This document shows, one piece after another, positions 10,680 through 22,210 of a stretch of 64,000 nucleotides of DNA (the stretch's first letter is position 1; each line of letters starts with the position of its first letter). Made by a program: the position numbers and the translations under genes. Where the stretch lies: assembly GCA_038501625.1 (NCBI GenBank), contig JAZAYU010000011.1, positions 12,594,849 to 12,658,848 on the forward strand, written 5' to 3'. The DNA is from Corbicula japonica. Its lineage: Eukaryota > Mollusca > Bivalvia > Venerida > Cyrenidae. A model generated the notes under the pieces. It saw nothing but the letters and a program-made list of their open reading frames with translations. It had not been told where the DNA came from and made no database searches.

Positions 10680-13600
10680 TTATCTTTTGTCCCTCATTTT
10701 CATTTTGCTTTCCTCTCTCCGTCGCTTGGTAAGTGGGTTCCTTGGATCGTGAATTTCGTATCGGTCAACATCATGGATATTGGCATCTAAAACCTTCTTT
10801 GTTTGATCTTCAAAGTTCAGCTTGTGGTTCATCCTACAACAGCAATACAAAAGGTTAACCCTTTACTCCATATATAAGGGTCTTGCTGTGTGTACGACTG
10901 TTGTAAAACCAGACCAGCATGCTCATCTGTGCCATCTGATTTGGATCTGCAATGTTCGCTTCCTTGCCAAAAATTAACCTTATTAACCCTTTCATGTATA
11001 GATACACCTTTATTGCTAGGGGGAACAGTTTAGATCCAGATCAGCTGGCACATCCGTGCCATCTGATCAGGATCTAAACTGTTCGCTTTTTGATTCATTA
11101 GGTTATTTCTGACCATTGGGCAAAAAGCAATAGTGTTTATTTAACAGAGGTGTTTTGTTGGTATTGGACAACATTGTCAGAAAGGTATATGCTTGATAGG
11201 CATAACATAAATAAGGGTCTGAAATCATTCTTTAATATTAAACTCTTCATTCTATATCAATGGGTTTTAATGCATGTGTGAACAGTGTAGATCCAGATCA
11301 GAAGCACATCTGTACCTTATCAGGATCTATACTTTTGCTTCCTGGTCTTAAATAACCTAATATACTACTCAAAATTTGATAAGGATCACTTAAAAGATTG
11401 TGTTTATTCCTTACATAAGATTGAAACGATAAGATAGTTGATGTTATTCTAAAAAATTGTTCATTTGACATCAGCTTTGTGCCAAAGAAGGAATGATCCA
11501 ACAAACTGTTGAAGCGGAACAGTGGTTGAAACTTAATAGGGGCAATAATTCGGGATAAAACGGAAAGCGATCCCTATCAAATTTTGATTAGTATAAATAA
11601 AAAGATGAACAATGTAGATCATGATCAGATGGTACTGCTGGCTGATCTGGATCTACACTGTTCACTGATGTTATTAACTCTTTCCTCCATATGTACCCAT
11701 TTTAGCCTTTCATGATACATGTAAGTTGGATGTCTTTTGAAGCTGGTTCTGTTAACCCTTTACTCCACAGATATGACTTAACCCTTTCCTCCATAGACAC
11801 ACCTTTATTGCATGGGAGAACAGTGTAGATCCAGATCAGCCGGCACATCCGTGCCGTCTGATCACGATCTGCACTGGTCACATTTGTGTCAGAAACATTT
11901 GTATAGTTCAAAATCAGGTACATGAAAACAAAAATTGTGATTTATGCAAAGGGAGGCAATCATAATTCATTATCATTTACTGCATATGTATATTTTTACC
12001 TTTTTGTTTTTAATGACCAGTATGAAATGATTTTTCAATCTTGAATACATGTTCAAAGCTTGGTCACTATGGAAACAGAAACCATATTTGGTAGCAATGA
12101 TGTAAGTTGTTCATGTGATAATGTTTAATCCATTAAAATTCCATGGCCACATTCTCATGGCCATCCCACAGCATCCAAGAATGCTGAGGTGTGCCCAGCA
12201 CAATCACAAGCATCACCGCAGCAATGCAGTGGCACCAGTGAACATGTTGAGACTGCCTAGATTGCGAGTGACGGTGCACACCTGGGGTCTTCCTTTAACA
12301 GAAAAAGCTGGTAGTCCGTATCTGAATAATTATGCACTAAAGTCTTGTACAATGCAAGGCAGGGCTTTAACTGTTCATATATAAAATACTGCTAAATATT
12401 TCACAAGGTACACAACAATGACCAAAATCAACACTACTTTCCTTTTAATATTAGATATGACTTTCCCAATAATAAGATCTAATGTGTATTTCTGCAGTAA
12501 TTAAGAACATATTATCAAAATATTTAAAAGTGTAAATACAAGAATTCAATCAATTTTATACTGTGTTAACCATAATAGAAAAAAAACGTTTTTTTTAAGT
12601 ATTACATAATAAAGTACATAATCAACCATAAAGTTTTCATACCATTATTAATGAAAAAAAAAAGTTACTTTTAAAAGTTAAGTTCAGTTTCCCAATTGAC
12701 ATGGAGAAGTAATAGGTATTTCTTTACTGCCCATGAACAATCTGAGCTTGCAATATTTTCATATCTGTCTTGTTCGGTGGCTTTCAAAGTTCCCTTTTCA
12801 TCTATTTGAAATGCTTTGAAAATTGCCGCTTGAAAACTGAGAGAAATAAAGCATATTTACCATGACAGATCCCCGTCATCTTCCTCCTCATCATCATCTT
12901 CTTTACTTTCTTCGCCATACGCCCCTGCCATGTTACGTGTCACGTCTAACTTGCTCTTAAACTTGTTCAGTATTGACAGAGTTATCTCCTCTCGCGTTGA
13001 TCCTTTTTTCCCTTGCTCTTTCCTTAATGCCTTGTATTTGAGACGTTCTCGTTTAAAGTCTGCTAAAGGATCATCACTGGCAGGTTGTGGTTCTATAATC
13101 ACAAATGAAAGTGAAAATGGTTAAGGGATAAAGAAATGCAGGGTGGCATTATTTGAAATATTTTGTGATTACACTGATCCAAAAACAATAAAAATCTGCT
13201 ATGAAACTCTCTAGGTTAAAGTGTATGTGGTACTATATGGAAAGTCCCATAATGGGATTGCATAATAATGATGTCTCCCGGTGTAAGTGTGAAACAGGAA
13301 AAATATAGAGGACATTTGTTTTTACCAGTGAAAGATAGAAATATATTTCACCGAGTGAGCTCCGGAATTGGTATTTTCACGAGTGGCGAAGCCACAAGTG
13401 AAATTACAAGATTCCGGAGTTCAAGAGTGAAATATATTTTTATCTTTCACTGGTAAAAACAAATTTCCTTTTTAATTTATGCTTTAGTTTGCGTGAATAT
13501 GACAGAAAAGTTGCAAGAATTGGCGCCAAACTGCTCGTTTATGACGTGACGTCATGATGACAAATATACAAGTTTGAGAACGTTTTCTAAACATTCTCAT

Positions 13601-16600
13601 TTTGTATGTTATGTGCATTGGGGTAACAACGTGAAAAAATAAGTGAAAATAAAAATAATATTCCGCTGTTTGAAAACAGTGAAATACAAATGTACCACTT
13701 TTATTTTTTAGGGAAAATTCTATAATTCACTGAAAAGCATAAAAAATAGAGGATATTTGTTTTTACTAGTGTAAGATAGAAATATATTTCACCGAGTGAG
13801 GTCCGGAATAATGTATTTTCTTGAGTGGCGAAGCCACGAGTGAAAATACATTATTCCGATGTTCACAAGTGAAATATATTTCTATCTTTCACAGGTAAAA
13901 ACAAATTTTCTTTTTATTTTATGCTTTTAGTGCAAAATTTGTGTGAATTTGACAGAAAAGTTGCAAGAAATGGTGACAAAACGGCTTGTTTATGACGTGA
14001 TGTTATGACGTCAAATATACAAATTTGAGCCCGTTTTCTAAACGTTCTCATTTTGTATGTTATGTGCGTTTGGGTACCAACGTGAAAAAAATCAGTGAAA
14101 ATAAAAATGATATTCCACTGTTTGAAAACAGTGAAATACCACTTTTATTTCACCGGGAAAATTCTATAATTCACTGAAAAGCATAAAATAAAGAATCATC
14201 TTCAAAGTTGACCGTGCGATTCTTTATGCTTTGAGTATATATTATTATATATTCTAACCTTCTTCCTCGGGATTGTCTTCAGTGAGACCAGCTTTTCTCT
14301 GCTGTTCTCTTCTTTTGGACTCTCGGATCTCCTTCTTCAAAGCCCGGGCCTCCTGCTTCAACTCTTCACTATAGAACAAAACAATCTAATGTCTATCACA
14401 CAAAGTAAGTTTCTGTTTGTTTTAATGAATTAGATTGGTAAAATCTTAAAAAATTTATTTAGTGTTATAATTAAAAGATAATAGGGCATTTTATTCTTAT
14501 ACTTTATTTTTTAACTGAAAAATATTTCAGGATTTGAGATCCACAAGATTTTGTTAATAATGAAAAATTAATTAATTAGGCATAGCAGATTTCTGTAACT
14601 TAACCCTTTACTCCATATATAAGTGTCTTATCACCTATGCAACCAGCGTAAATCTACATCAGCTGGCACATCCCTGCAATATGATCTGGATCTATACTGG
14701 TGATCTCTTGGTCAGAAATAATCCAAAGAATCTAAAAGCAAACAGTGTAGATTCTGATCAGATGGCAAAGATGTGCCAGCTGATCTGGATATACACTTTT
14801 TGCCCATGGATAACAGCCATATCCTGTGGAGTAAAGGGTGAATAATTAAAAATAAAATTACAGGAATTACGGCAGATATTTATAACTTAAACAGCCGGCC
14901 TAGTTACAGTTGCTACCTTTTGCTGGATGGTTTCGGTATGTCTGGTGTACTGTCACTGGTTGGCATGGCGACCTCAACTGGTGCAGCTGGAGGAGCACTG
15001 GTCACACTCTTCTCCGGGGAAGACTGACTAGATTTTGGTTTACTTTTATCTTTGTGCTCTTTCTTCAGCTTCTTCTTCACTGCTTCTCTTCGTTCTTCTT
15101 TCTCTCGGTCCTCTTCAGAATCCTGGGGACCAAAATCAAAAAACTAAATCAGGGGATCAGTCTCAAATCTCAAGCAACTGGTCACCATTTTAGCAATTCA
15201 GATGCTTGAGACTTGAGACTGGTCTTCAATATCATTCTTATGATCTTGGGCTGGGGGCCAAAGTCATAACACTGAGACATGAGTCTCGAATCTTTCACAG
15301 CTCACTGTTAGTTGAAATAGATGACAGAGGTAATTTCAAACCTTTGTATTGGTCTGTAAAGGAGGTCAGAAATAATTTTCTGATGGATCTATCATTTTGA
15401 ATAATTTTGCCATTGGGGGCTGTAAATTCATGACCTACCTCATTTGAATCTGCCTTTCTTTTCTCTGGTCTCTCTGGACTGACATCCACTGCTGGCACGG
15501 AGCTCAAACGTGGGTCATTGGTAAGCTCATGGCTGCTCTTCCCTTTCCCCTTCCAGCCCTGTCCAGATACAATATCAATCCTTTTTATGATTTCTGCAGT
15601 CAACTGATTTTCTATGTACTAAACATTGTTTGTTTCAATAAATTGTTTAACACTTTTCTCCATATACAATGCACACGGGTTTTACTGCATGTGCATAAAG
15701 TAGTCTTTCATTGAGCTTTGTGTGGTCCATTTATGGCTTAAAGGTGTTTAATGTGATATATTTATTATATTAAGACACAATCTGTAAAGACCTTGCATAA
15801 CAGGTTTTTTTTGTCACAGACAATTCTGAAAATTACAGACAATTTCTTCATGTAACAAAGATTTATTGAACCCTAGTTCTCGCCCAGGAAAGACGGTTAC
15901 TGACAAAAATTATAGTTTTTGGTCAGAAACTATAGTTTTTGGCAGTATCCATAGTTCTCTAACCAAGAACTATAGTTATGGACGACAACTTTGGTTATCA
16001 GTGGAGAACTAGGATTTTTACCAATAACTACAATTCATGGCCTGTAACCCTAGTTAACGTCAATAATTATGGTTATTATCTCCTATATTTTATGTTTACA
16101 TGTATAGCAATGTTTACCTCTGTTATTTTATTTTATGATTATTGCAATGTTTACCTCTGTTATTTTATTTTATGATTATTGCAATGTTTACCTCTGTTAG
16201 GTTATGATTATTGCAAATACAATGTTTACCTCTGTTATGTTATGATTATTGCAATTACAATGTTTACCTCTGTTATGTTATGATTATTGCAATTACAATG
16301 TTTACCTCTGTTATGTTATGATTATTGCAATTACAATGTTTACCTCTGTTATTTTAGAGTTCCGTTCTTCATCTTCTTCTGCTTCTTCTCCAAATGACAA
16401 CAACTTGAAATTTCTGAAAAAATGCTTGCATTGTTATCAATACATCACTTTCGATCATGTCTATTACAATCCTTCATGATAATACTATCCCTTGATTCCA
16501 TGTGATATGGCTTTTACTCCATGAGTGACTGGCATGGGTGTGCTGGATGATCTGGATTTACACTGGTCTGAAGGTTATAAACTGAGTTTGGAAACCTGAA

Positions 16601-19600
16601 ATCTCAAGCATCTGATTCAGCCAATCAGATGCTTGAGATTTCAGACTGGTTTCCATGCTCAGCTTTATAACCTTCAAGCCTGATCACCCACATGATAGAC
16701 GGCATGGAGTTAAGAGCTATGACATACAGCAGAATCAGTGAACAATGGTGGGTGTAATTTTCTTAAACTTTGTGCTTGTGTAATTAATTGCAATTAGTCA
16801 ATATATAATATATTAAAATCAACATACATTGCATTATTTAAGTGTAAATGTTGTTACAGTTTATGACTGCAAAACAGCCATGTCACATATTCTGTGAACA
16901 AAAGTCATCACAAAATTAAATGTTAGATAATCTACCTAGAATATTCTTCAAATAGTCAAGCTAAATATGAAAATATTCAAGCTTACAGTACAACAAATAA
17001 CCTTAGCCCCACCTACTATATAAATTTAGCCCAACCTACTTGGTAGCTTTAGCCCCATCTACTTGCTCCCATAGCTTAAGCCCCACCTACTAGGTAGCTT
17101 TAGCCCCACCTACTTAGTAGCTTTAGGTGGGCTTTAGTAAAACTTGGTAGCTTTAGTACCACCTACTTGGTAGCTTTAGCCCCATCTACTTAGTAGCTTT
17201 AGCCCCACCTACTTAGTAGCTTTAGATTTGCTCTTGGGTTTCTTTTCTAATTCTAGTTCTCTCTTTGATTTCTTTGTAACTCTTGGTATAATGTCATCAA
17301 AGGGATTTGACAGTATCTGAAAATAGAAAATAACATTTTTTACTTGTACAAGTTATTTGTACTTTGTAACAAAAGTTGCAAAAAGCATAGTTTGTACTAA
17401 ATGATTACAAATTAATAATAAATTATAAGCCATTTCTTATGGCAAGTTCTTTTCTGTTTCCAACATGTCAGTCACACAGCAGTTAAGGATTTTCTTAGGT
17501 ATAGAATTAAAAGAAGTTAAAGGTACTCAGAACTTTATATTGTACATATTCAGATAAATAAAAGTTTCCTGCATTGGCTGTACCAGTACAGGCCCTACAT
17601 TGAGTGCCCCTGTACTGGTAAACACATACATGGACTGTCTCTGTATAGGGAGAGAGAAGACTATGTAACAGACCCCTACCCTGACTGTAACTGTACAGGT
17701 GAACCCTACACTTCAAGTACCTGTGCACTGAGTGTATCTATTCAGGTTAACAGACCCCTTGACTGTTCAATTCAAAAACCTCTACAGAAACTGTGTATGA
17801 ACAAGTTAACAAAACTACATTGTCAGTAGCTGTACAAAAAATTTTTGTTGACTGTGAACTTTAAGGTTTATAGACTCTAAACTTTATTAAACCTGTACAA
17901 AGTTTATACTAGTAAAGATAAATAGACCAATTTTTGACTGTACCTCTGTTTTGAGAATCTTATTAGGGTAGAGCGGCCTGTCGTTTGGACCAACCTCACA
18001 CTCCTGCAGCTTCAACATGTTGTACACTGTATTACCAGACACCTGTCAATAATTAATAATAAAAAGTAAGGCCATTTATTTAATTGTTTGCAGTCATCAT
18101 ACTGACCTGTTAAAACTGGAATGACTCATAATTTATTTTTTGAAAATAGGTGTTATTAAGTTAAAGAAAATTGCTTACAAACCTACCTGCCCCAAACATT
18201 TAGGGTAAGGCAACTGCGAATAAACAGTTTGTTAAGGTTGGCCTCAGTGCTAATAACGGTTTTGCATTTCTATTATAAGAAGTTCATTATAAGTCTTTCA
18301 AATCTAACATTCAACTTTACTTTCTGCACATTAGTACATTTCCACTCTGCTAAGTGTTTGGTGGCTTTCAAAATGTCCTTTTCATCTATTTGATTATTTC
18401 TTAAATGAACCAGTCCTTCATTGACCTTTGGTGGTCCATTTGTGGCTTACAGATGTTTTAATATGTAATATATTCATTATATTAAGACTAAAATACAATG
18501 TGTAGACTTTGCAGCTGAGCTCTTCTCATTCATACTTAGGGAGTTGCTAAGGCGAGCACAACTGTGATCTGAGATCAGGACCTAAACTGTGCACTTCTTG
18601 GTCAGAAATAACTCAATTAATTAAAAAAGTGAACAGTGTACTTGTACCAGTAAATCCTGATCAGAAGGCATGATATGCTGGCTGATCTAAATCTACAGCG
18701 TTCACCCATGGATAACAGCCATATCATGAGGTAAAGACACACCGTCATTGTTCATAATATATAAGCCGCACTCATGTATAAGCCGCACCGCCCCCAAAAC
18801 CTGATGGAACAGATGAAAATGGCTTAACACAATGTATAAGGAGCCAAACCTGTGTATTAGCCGCACCCCTAACTTTTTACCACCAAATTCTGGAAAAAAA
18901 GTGTGGCTTATATTCAAACAATGACAGTAAATAATGCCATACTTTTCCAAAGATTGTGTGTTTATTCATCAGCTCTGGTGTGGATCCCATTGTGAAGAAA
19001 AACTGACTTCCATTATCATTTGGTCCAGCATTTGCCATGGCCACCAATCCTCGACGCACAAATCTGAGCCGTTGGTGAAACTCATCCTAAATAAAGGTAA
19101 CATAATTATTCACATCTCGCATTTTTGTATTTTGGTTCTTACATGTCCATTCCAGCTTGCTTGTAAACTGCAATCAATTTTAAGTACATGTACAACTATT
19201 GTGAATAATCTTTTTTATCATCATCTCACATTGACATTTTTAATTAAATGTATTAAATAGTGATCGAAGAAGTGCATTATTTCCTCAATGCCTTCTAATA
19301 AAATTTATGTACCAGGTTTTATAAACCTAGCTTGAATTCTTCTTAACCCTTTCCTCCACAGACACACCTTTATTGGATGGACGAACAGTTTAAATCCAGA
19401 TCAGCTGGCACATCTGTGCCATCTGATCAGGATTTAAACTGTTCGCTTTTTGATTCATTAGGTTATTTCTTACCAAAAAGCGACCAGTTCAGATCCTGAT
19501 CAGACAGCATGGATGTGCTGGATGATCTGAATCTTCACTGGTTGCACATGCGTAAAAATGCGTATCTATGGAGGAAAGGGCTAACATATTGCAGGATCAG

Positions 19601-22210
19601 GTGTTGAGATCGCCAGACAGGTGGACGAAGGGTAAACCTATAGTTCCACCAGTAAATCAGCATGAAACTAAACTATACACTCAAACCATGGATGTTGGCT
19701 CAATATACAGTTGTTCAGGCAGTAACAGATTTCAGGGTATAGCGGATAGCGTGTCCATTTTCTTGCTCATTTCCATTTTATTTTTTATTTAGAAAAATAA
19801 ACAATTACCCCGTCATGAAGAGTGAACTATCCCCTTTACGTACATGAATACTCTCTGGATTTTGACTTTTGCATGGATTGAATATAATACAACAAATGGA
19901 ACGGGTAAACCGGTAGTTTACAACAACATGATGCTTTTACACAGTTAACAAAAAAAGAAAGACAAAGTTTCACAACAATAGCTGGTAAAGTATCATTTTT
20001 TGGGATTTGGTTTGTGTATAAATAAACCTTCTATCACTATCATAAAGCATTTGTTTACAATTCCTACAGTGTCAGCAAACAGAGGTATAAATTATTACCA
20101 TGTGCTTCAGGTAGTAACGGATTGCGTACATGTACATACGGGGGTCATCTGAAAGCAGACATGATCTGTCAAATTGCTGTCAAAGTTAGGTTTAAAAGGG
20201 AGATATGATATTTTGTAATGATAAATGTGTGTTAAAATGTAGATATGATACCTTGAGGAATTTATTAGTTTATTAATACTGATACTGGGGCGGATCCAGA
20301 TTGGGTTCTGTGGTGTTTCTCAAATTTCCTTTTGGGCATCAATTTTTCACATGGATTTTGGCAAGAAAGAACTGTTGTCAAATAAAATTTAACTACCCTA
20401 AGACTGCTCCAAATAAACCTCTTTATGGAAAAATTGCACTGGACTATGTGCAATCAAAAATCATAGAATGTGATAAATAGAATTCCGGGTTGGATGAAAG
20501 ATTTCTAGAAAGGGGGTTCGTGCGGGCACTCTCAGGGAAGTTACATGATAATTTTTCAACTTTTTGGCCAACATCTTCATGACAATTAATTTTTTCTGCC
20601 TCAAAAGTGGTTCAAGCGAACCCACTGAACCCCCTCGGGATCCACCCCTGTTATTTATCAGCTAATGAGTCTGACTTACGTCTCGGGTAAACACTAGCAA
20701 TGCTTTTGAGTAGATTACTCATTAGATAGTTGTTGACATTTGCCTTTCTTTTGAAGCAGAATTTGTTAATGCATTTGTTGTTGTTTTTTTTATTTTAGAA
20801 CTGACAGTTACACAATGGGCAGGCCAGAAGGAAGTGTTATGCAAAGAAACAGTAATTATTGTAATATGTGAATGGTCAGGTTATGTGTTCAAAGTAAATG
20901 ATCTATTCAGAGTAGTTTTCATATATATGTTGTTTTGTTATTGGCCACCATATTCAGTTATTTTATTATGATCAGTATATAGGCAACTTTTATATGAAAA
21001 CAAATTAACTAAATGTTTATACTGTTTGATGTGATTATACTGTTAATTCCATTTAATTTCTCTGTGATTTGTTTGATTTTAAAATGCCAATAATTTTTCT
21101 TAATAAAAAATGAAATGACCTATTGTGTTAGGATTTTCTTCTGTTACTGTCAAAAAAAATGTTTTATGTTTAATTTAGATCAGAGGGGAAATTGTTTTAT
21201 TTGACAAACCTTTGAATGTGTTTCAATACATGTTCATCAATAATACAAACAATACACGATGTTTGAGCTGGTTTGAGACGCCCCCCAGTGAGCTTCATTT
21301 ACCTATCCCATACTGCCCGAAGCTATCCGCTACTGGCTAATTCGATGAGGTAATATAAACAAAGACTAGTGCGTGACAGATCTTGCAGAATGTTTAAAAA
21401 TGACCTGTTTTGAAGTGTGTACACTTTTCTCTGTCGGAAAATAACGATTTGTTTGTGAAATTTCTACTTTTAAAGACCTGTGCAGCGGTAGTCTGCTTAG
21501 CTATCCATTACCGCTTGAACAACTGTATGCAATCTTCATAAAACAAATTCACACCCACCTTGAATGGTCTGTCGTAGATGCTTTCTCCACCACTTCCTGT
21601 ACCTGTGGGGTCACCACCTTGTACTATGAAGTCTCGGACAACTCTGTGGAATATAGTATCATCATAATAACCCTCCATGCACAGCTGTACAAAGTTCCTG
21701 CATGCTTTTGGAGCCTCTTTAGGCCAAAGTTCAATGTCAATATCTCCCACAGTGGTGGTTAAAAGGACCTGAAAACAAACAAAACAGTACTTCTGCTACA
21801 ACTTCAAATACTTTTATGAAAAATTAGATATGATGATCAAAATCTATCATTAAGTCAAAAATGAATAATGAATAAAAACAGCTACTTTTTAATTTAAAAC
21901 TGAAACAGAAAGTAGAAAAGAAAAAAAATCACAATGTCCCCCATTTTTCGGGAAAAGAATTCCCAATATGAGTTAAAAATGCAATAATTTGCAATTTAAT
22001 TCATTAAAATATTTTATTGATTCACTCACACGCAATTTTAATAATGATAAATCATTAAAATGAAAAAACATAAGTGCCCTTATCCGAACGGAGTATTATC
22101 CGAAATATATTCAACTACGACTACAGCAAAGTTTACTACCAGCAGACAAAATGTTAAAACCCGAGTACCTTTCCACTTGTCGGTGGCTCCTGGATATAAA
22201 TGTTACTCAT
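10680..22210 (-). CDS. CWC27: Spliceosome-associated cyclophilin CWC27, 11 coding exons
   Basis: Coding exons on the minus strand, N- to C-terminal: 22169-22210, 21559-21768, 18943-19086, 17944-18042, 17213-17316, 16344-16413, 15439-15558, 14917-15122, 14259-14368, 12861-13092, 10680-10833. All use GT-AG and phases match; the 15558 acceptor is the least certain. The product is about 496 residues (human 472). It starts [14 protein letters not shown], then a cyclophilin domain (about residues 10-165, [38 protein letters not shown]), a Lys/Glu-rich middle with coiled-coil stretches, a conserved [16 protein letters not shown] box, and the tail [14 protein letters not shown] that pins the identity. 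CWC27 acts in the nucleus in activated spliceosomes. The residue matching cyclophilin A Trp121 is Glu (TPELMNKH), as in human CWC27, which is reported to lack prolyl isomerase activity. It diverges from SREK1IP1. Confidence 0.95.
10855..11130. repeat. Two adjacent GATC-rich MITE copies in CWC27 intron 10
   Basis: The first runs from GTTAACCCTTTACTCCAT to about 10975; the second, about 10980-11130, starts TTAACCCTTTCATGTATAG and carries GATCCAGATCAGCTGGCACA and its inverted half. Both are truncated at the right. Confidence 0.75.
11278..11890. repeat. Cluster of GATC-rich MITE fragments in CWC27 intron 10
   Basis: Fragments with the AACAGTGTAGATCCAGATCA core or its complement lie at about 11278-11345, 11600-11665 and 11755-11890. 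The last shows a double start: CCCTTTACTCCACAG and then CCCTTTCCTCCATAG within 30 bp, as if one copy landed at the edge of another. The remainder of the intron up to 12860 (about 970 bp) holds no recognised feature. Confidence 0.65.
13295..14190. repeat. Tandem pair of ~450-bp elements with internal palindrome, CWC27 intron 9
   Basis: Two copies, about 13295-13745 and 13745-14190, share order and wording. Each starts with TTTTTACCAGTGAAAGATAG (or a variant), has an inverted partner about 170 bp later (CTATCTTTCACTGGTAAAAA type), then GACAGAAAAGTTGCAAGAA, a TATGACGTGA segment and CATTCTCATTTTGTATGTTA, and ends ATTCACTGAAAAGCATAAA. No coding capacity. Confidence 0.8.
14600..14845. repeat. GATC-rich MITE, near-full copy in CWC27 intron 8
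   Basis: Starts TTAACCCTTTACTCCATA, contains two inverted GATC pairs, and ends with GTGGAGTAAAGGGTGAA, the inverted complement of the start. Confidence 0.8.
15147..15255. repeat. Foldback palindrome family, copy 2 (partial)
   Basis: Carries AGTCTCAAATCTCAAGCA and the inverted ATGCTTGAGACTTGAGACTG. The centre is shorter than in copy 1. It lies in CWC27 intron 7, about 25 bp from the exon 8 acceptor. Confidence 0.75.
15890..16060. repeat. Degenerate short repeat around AACTATAGTT
   Basis: Within CWC27 intron 6 the phrase AACTATAGTT followed by TTGG or ATGG recurs at 15-30 bp spacing with divergence. It is probably a decayed minisatellite. Function unknown. Confidence 0.45.
16095..16356 (-). 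repeat. 38-bp minisatellite that repeats the CWC27 exon 6 splice donor
   Basis: Seven copies of a unit that settles at 38 bp, with TTTACCTCTGTTATGTTA on the plus strand. On the CWC27 sense strand each unit reads AACAGAG followed by GTAAACATTG, the same bases as the true end of exon 6 and its intron start (boundary 16344/16343). The copy at the exon is the rightmost one. Confidence 0.9.
16490..16565. repeat. GATC-rich MITE fragment
   Basis: Phrases ACTCCATGAGTGACTGGCAT and GATGATCTGGATTTACACTG identify a worn fragment, directly followed by a foldback element. Confidence 0.55.
16568..16680. repeat. Foldback palindrome family, copy 3
   Basis: Arms with AATCTCAAGCATCTGATT and AATCAGATGCTTGAGATT meet almost directly, so the central GACCAGTCGCC seen in copy 1 is missing. 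The outer ends are AAGGTTATAAACTGAG and CTCAGCTTTATAACCTT. It lies in CWC27 intron 5. Confidence 0.88.
17003..17225 (-). repeat. 23-bp minisatellite that repeats the CWC27 exon 5 splice donor
   Basis: About eight to nine imperfect copies of a 23-bp unit, AGCCCCACCTACTTAGTAGC plus TTT on the plus strand. On the CWC27 sense strand this is AAAGCTACTAA followed by GTAGGTGGGG, identical to the exon 5 end and donor (boundary 17213/17212). The array starts exactly at that boundary and extends into the intron. Confidence 0.9.
17560..17900. repeat. Degenerate ~50-bp tandem repeat in CWC27 intron 4
   Basis: Phrases around CTGTACAGGT and AACAGACCCCT recur at roughly 50-bp spacing with heavy divergence. 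The array boundaries are approximate. Confidence 0.45.
18540..18735. repeat. GATC-rich MITE, worn copy in CWC27 intron 3
   Basis: Contains an inverted pair of TCAGATC/GATCTGA type motifs, AACAGTGTACTTG, and the right-end phrase CATGGATAACAGCCATATC shared with the 14600 copy. The left end is eroded. Confidence 0.6.
18743..18928. mobile_element. MITE of the TATAAGCCGCAC type next to the CWC27 exon 3 donor
   Basis: Starts CGTCATTGTTCATAATATAT with TATAAGCCGCAC repeated twice, and ends GTGTGGCTTATATTCAAACA then ATGACAG, the inverted complement of the start. Elements with this motif are, from memory, widespread in animal genomes. The right end is about 13 bp from the exon 3 donor at 18942. Confidence 0.75.
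19347..19580. mobile_element. Full-length GATC-rich MITE with TTAA-type ends
   Basis: About 234 bp. Left end CCCTTTCCTCCACAGACACA preceded by TTAA; right end TGCGTATCTATGGAGGAAAG then GG, followed by CTAA. Inside are two inverted pairs built on GATCAGCTGGCACATC and GATCAGACAGCATGGATG. The TTAA flanks and CCC terminus suggest piggyBac-type mobilisation (inference). Confidence 0.85.
19704..21528. mobile_element. 1.8-kb element with ~22-bp inverted ends in CWC27 intron 2
   Basis: Left end ATACAGTTGTTCAGGCAGTA; right end TACCGCTTGAACAACTGTAT, an inverted match with few differences, and both ends carry GGATAGC/GCTATCC a little further in. No transposase was recognised. It contains a separate nested element at 20285-20650. 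Its right end is about 30 bp from the exon 2 donor. Confidence 0.6.
20285..20650. mobile_element. Element with GGGGCGGATCC / GGATCCACCCC ends
   Basis: Left end CTGGGGCGGATCCAG and right end CGGGATCCACCCCTG form an inverted pair about 365 bp apart. The interior has no coding capacity. It is nested inside the 19704-21528 element. Confidence 0.55.

Noticed and set aside
12115..12384. ORF of 89 codons in CWC27 intron 10
   Set aside because: No recognisable domain, opposite strand to the gene, no splice context.
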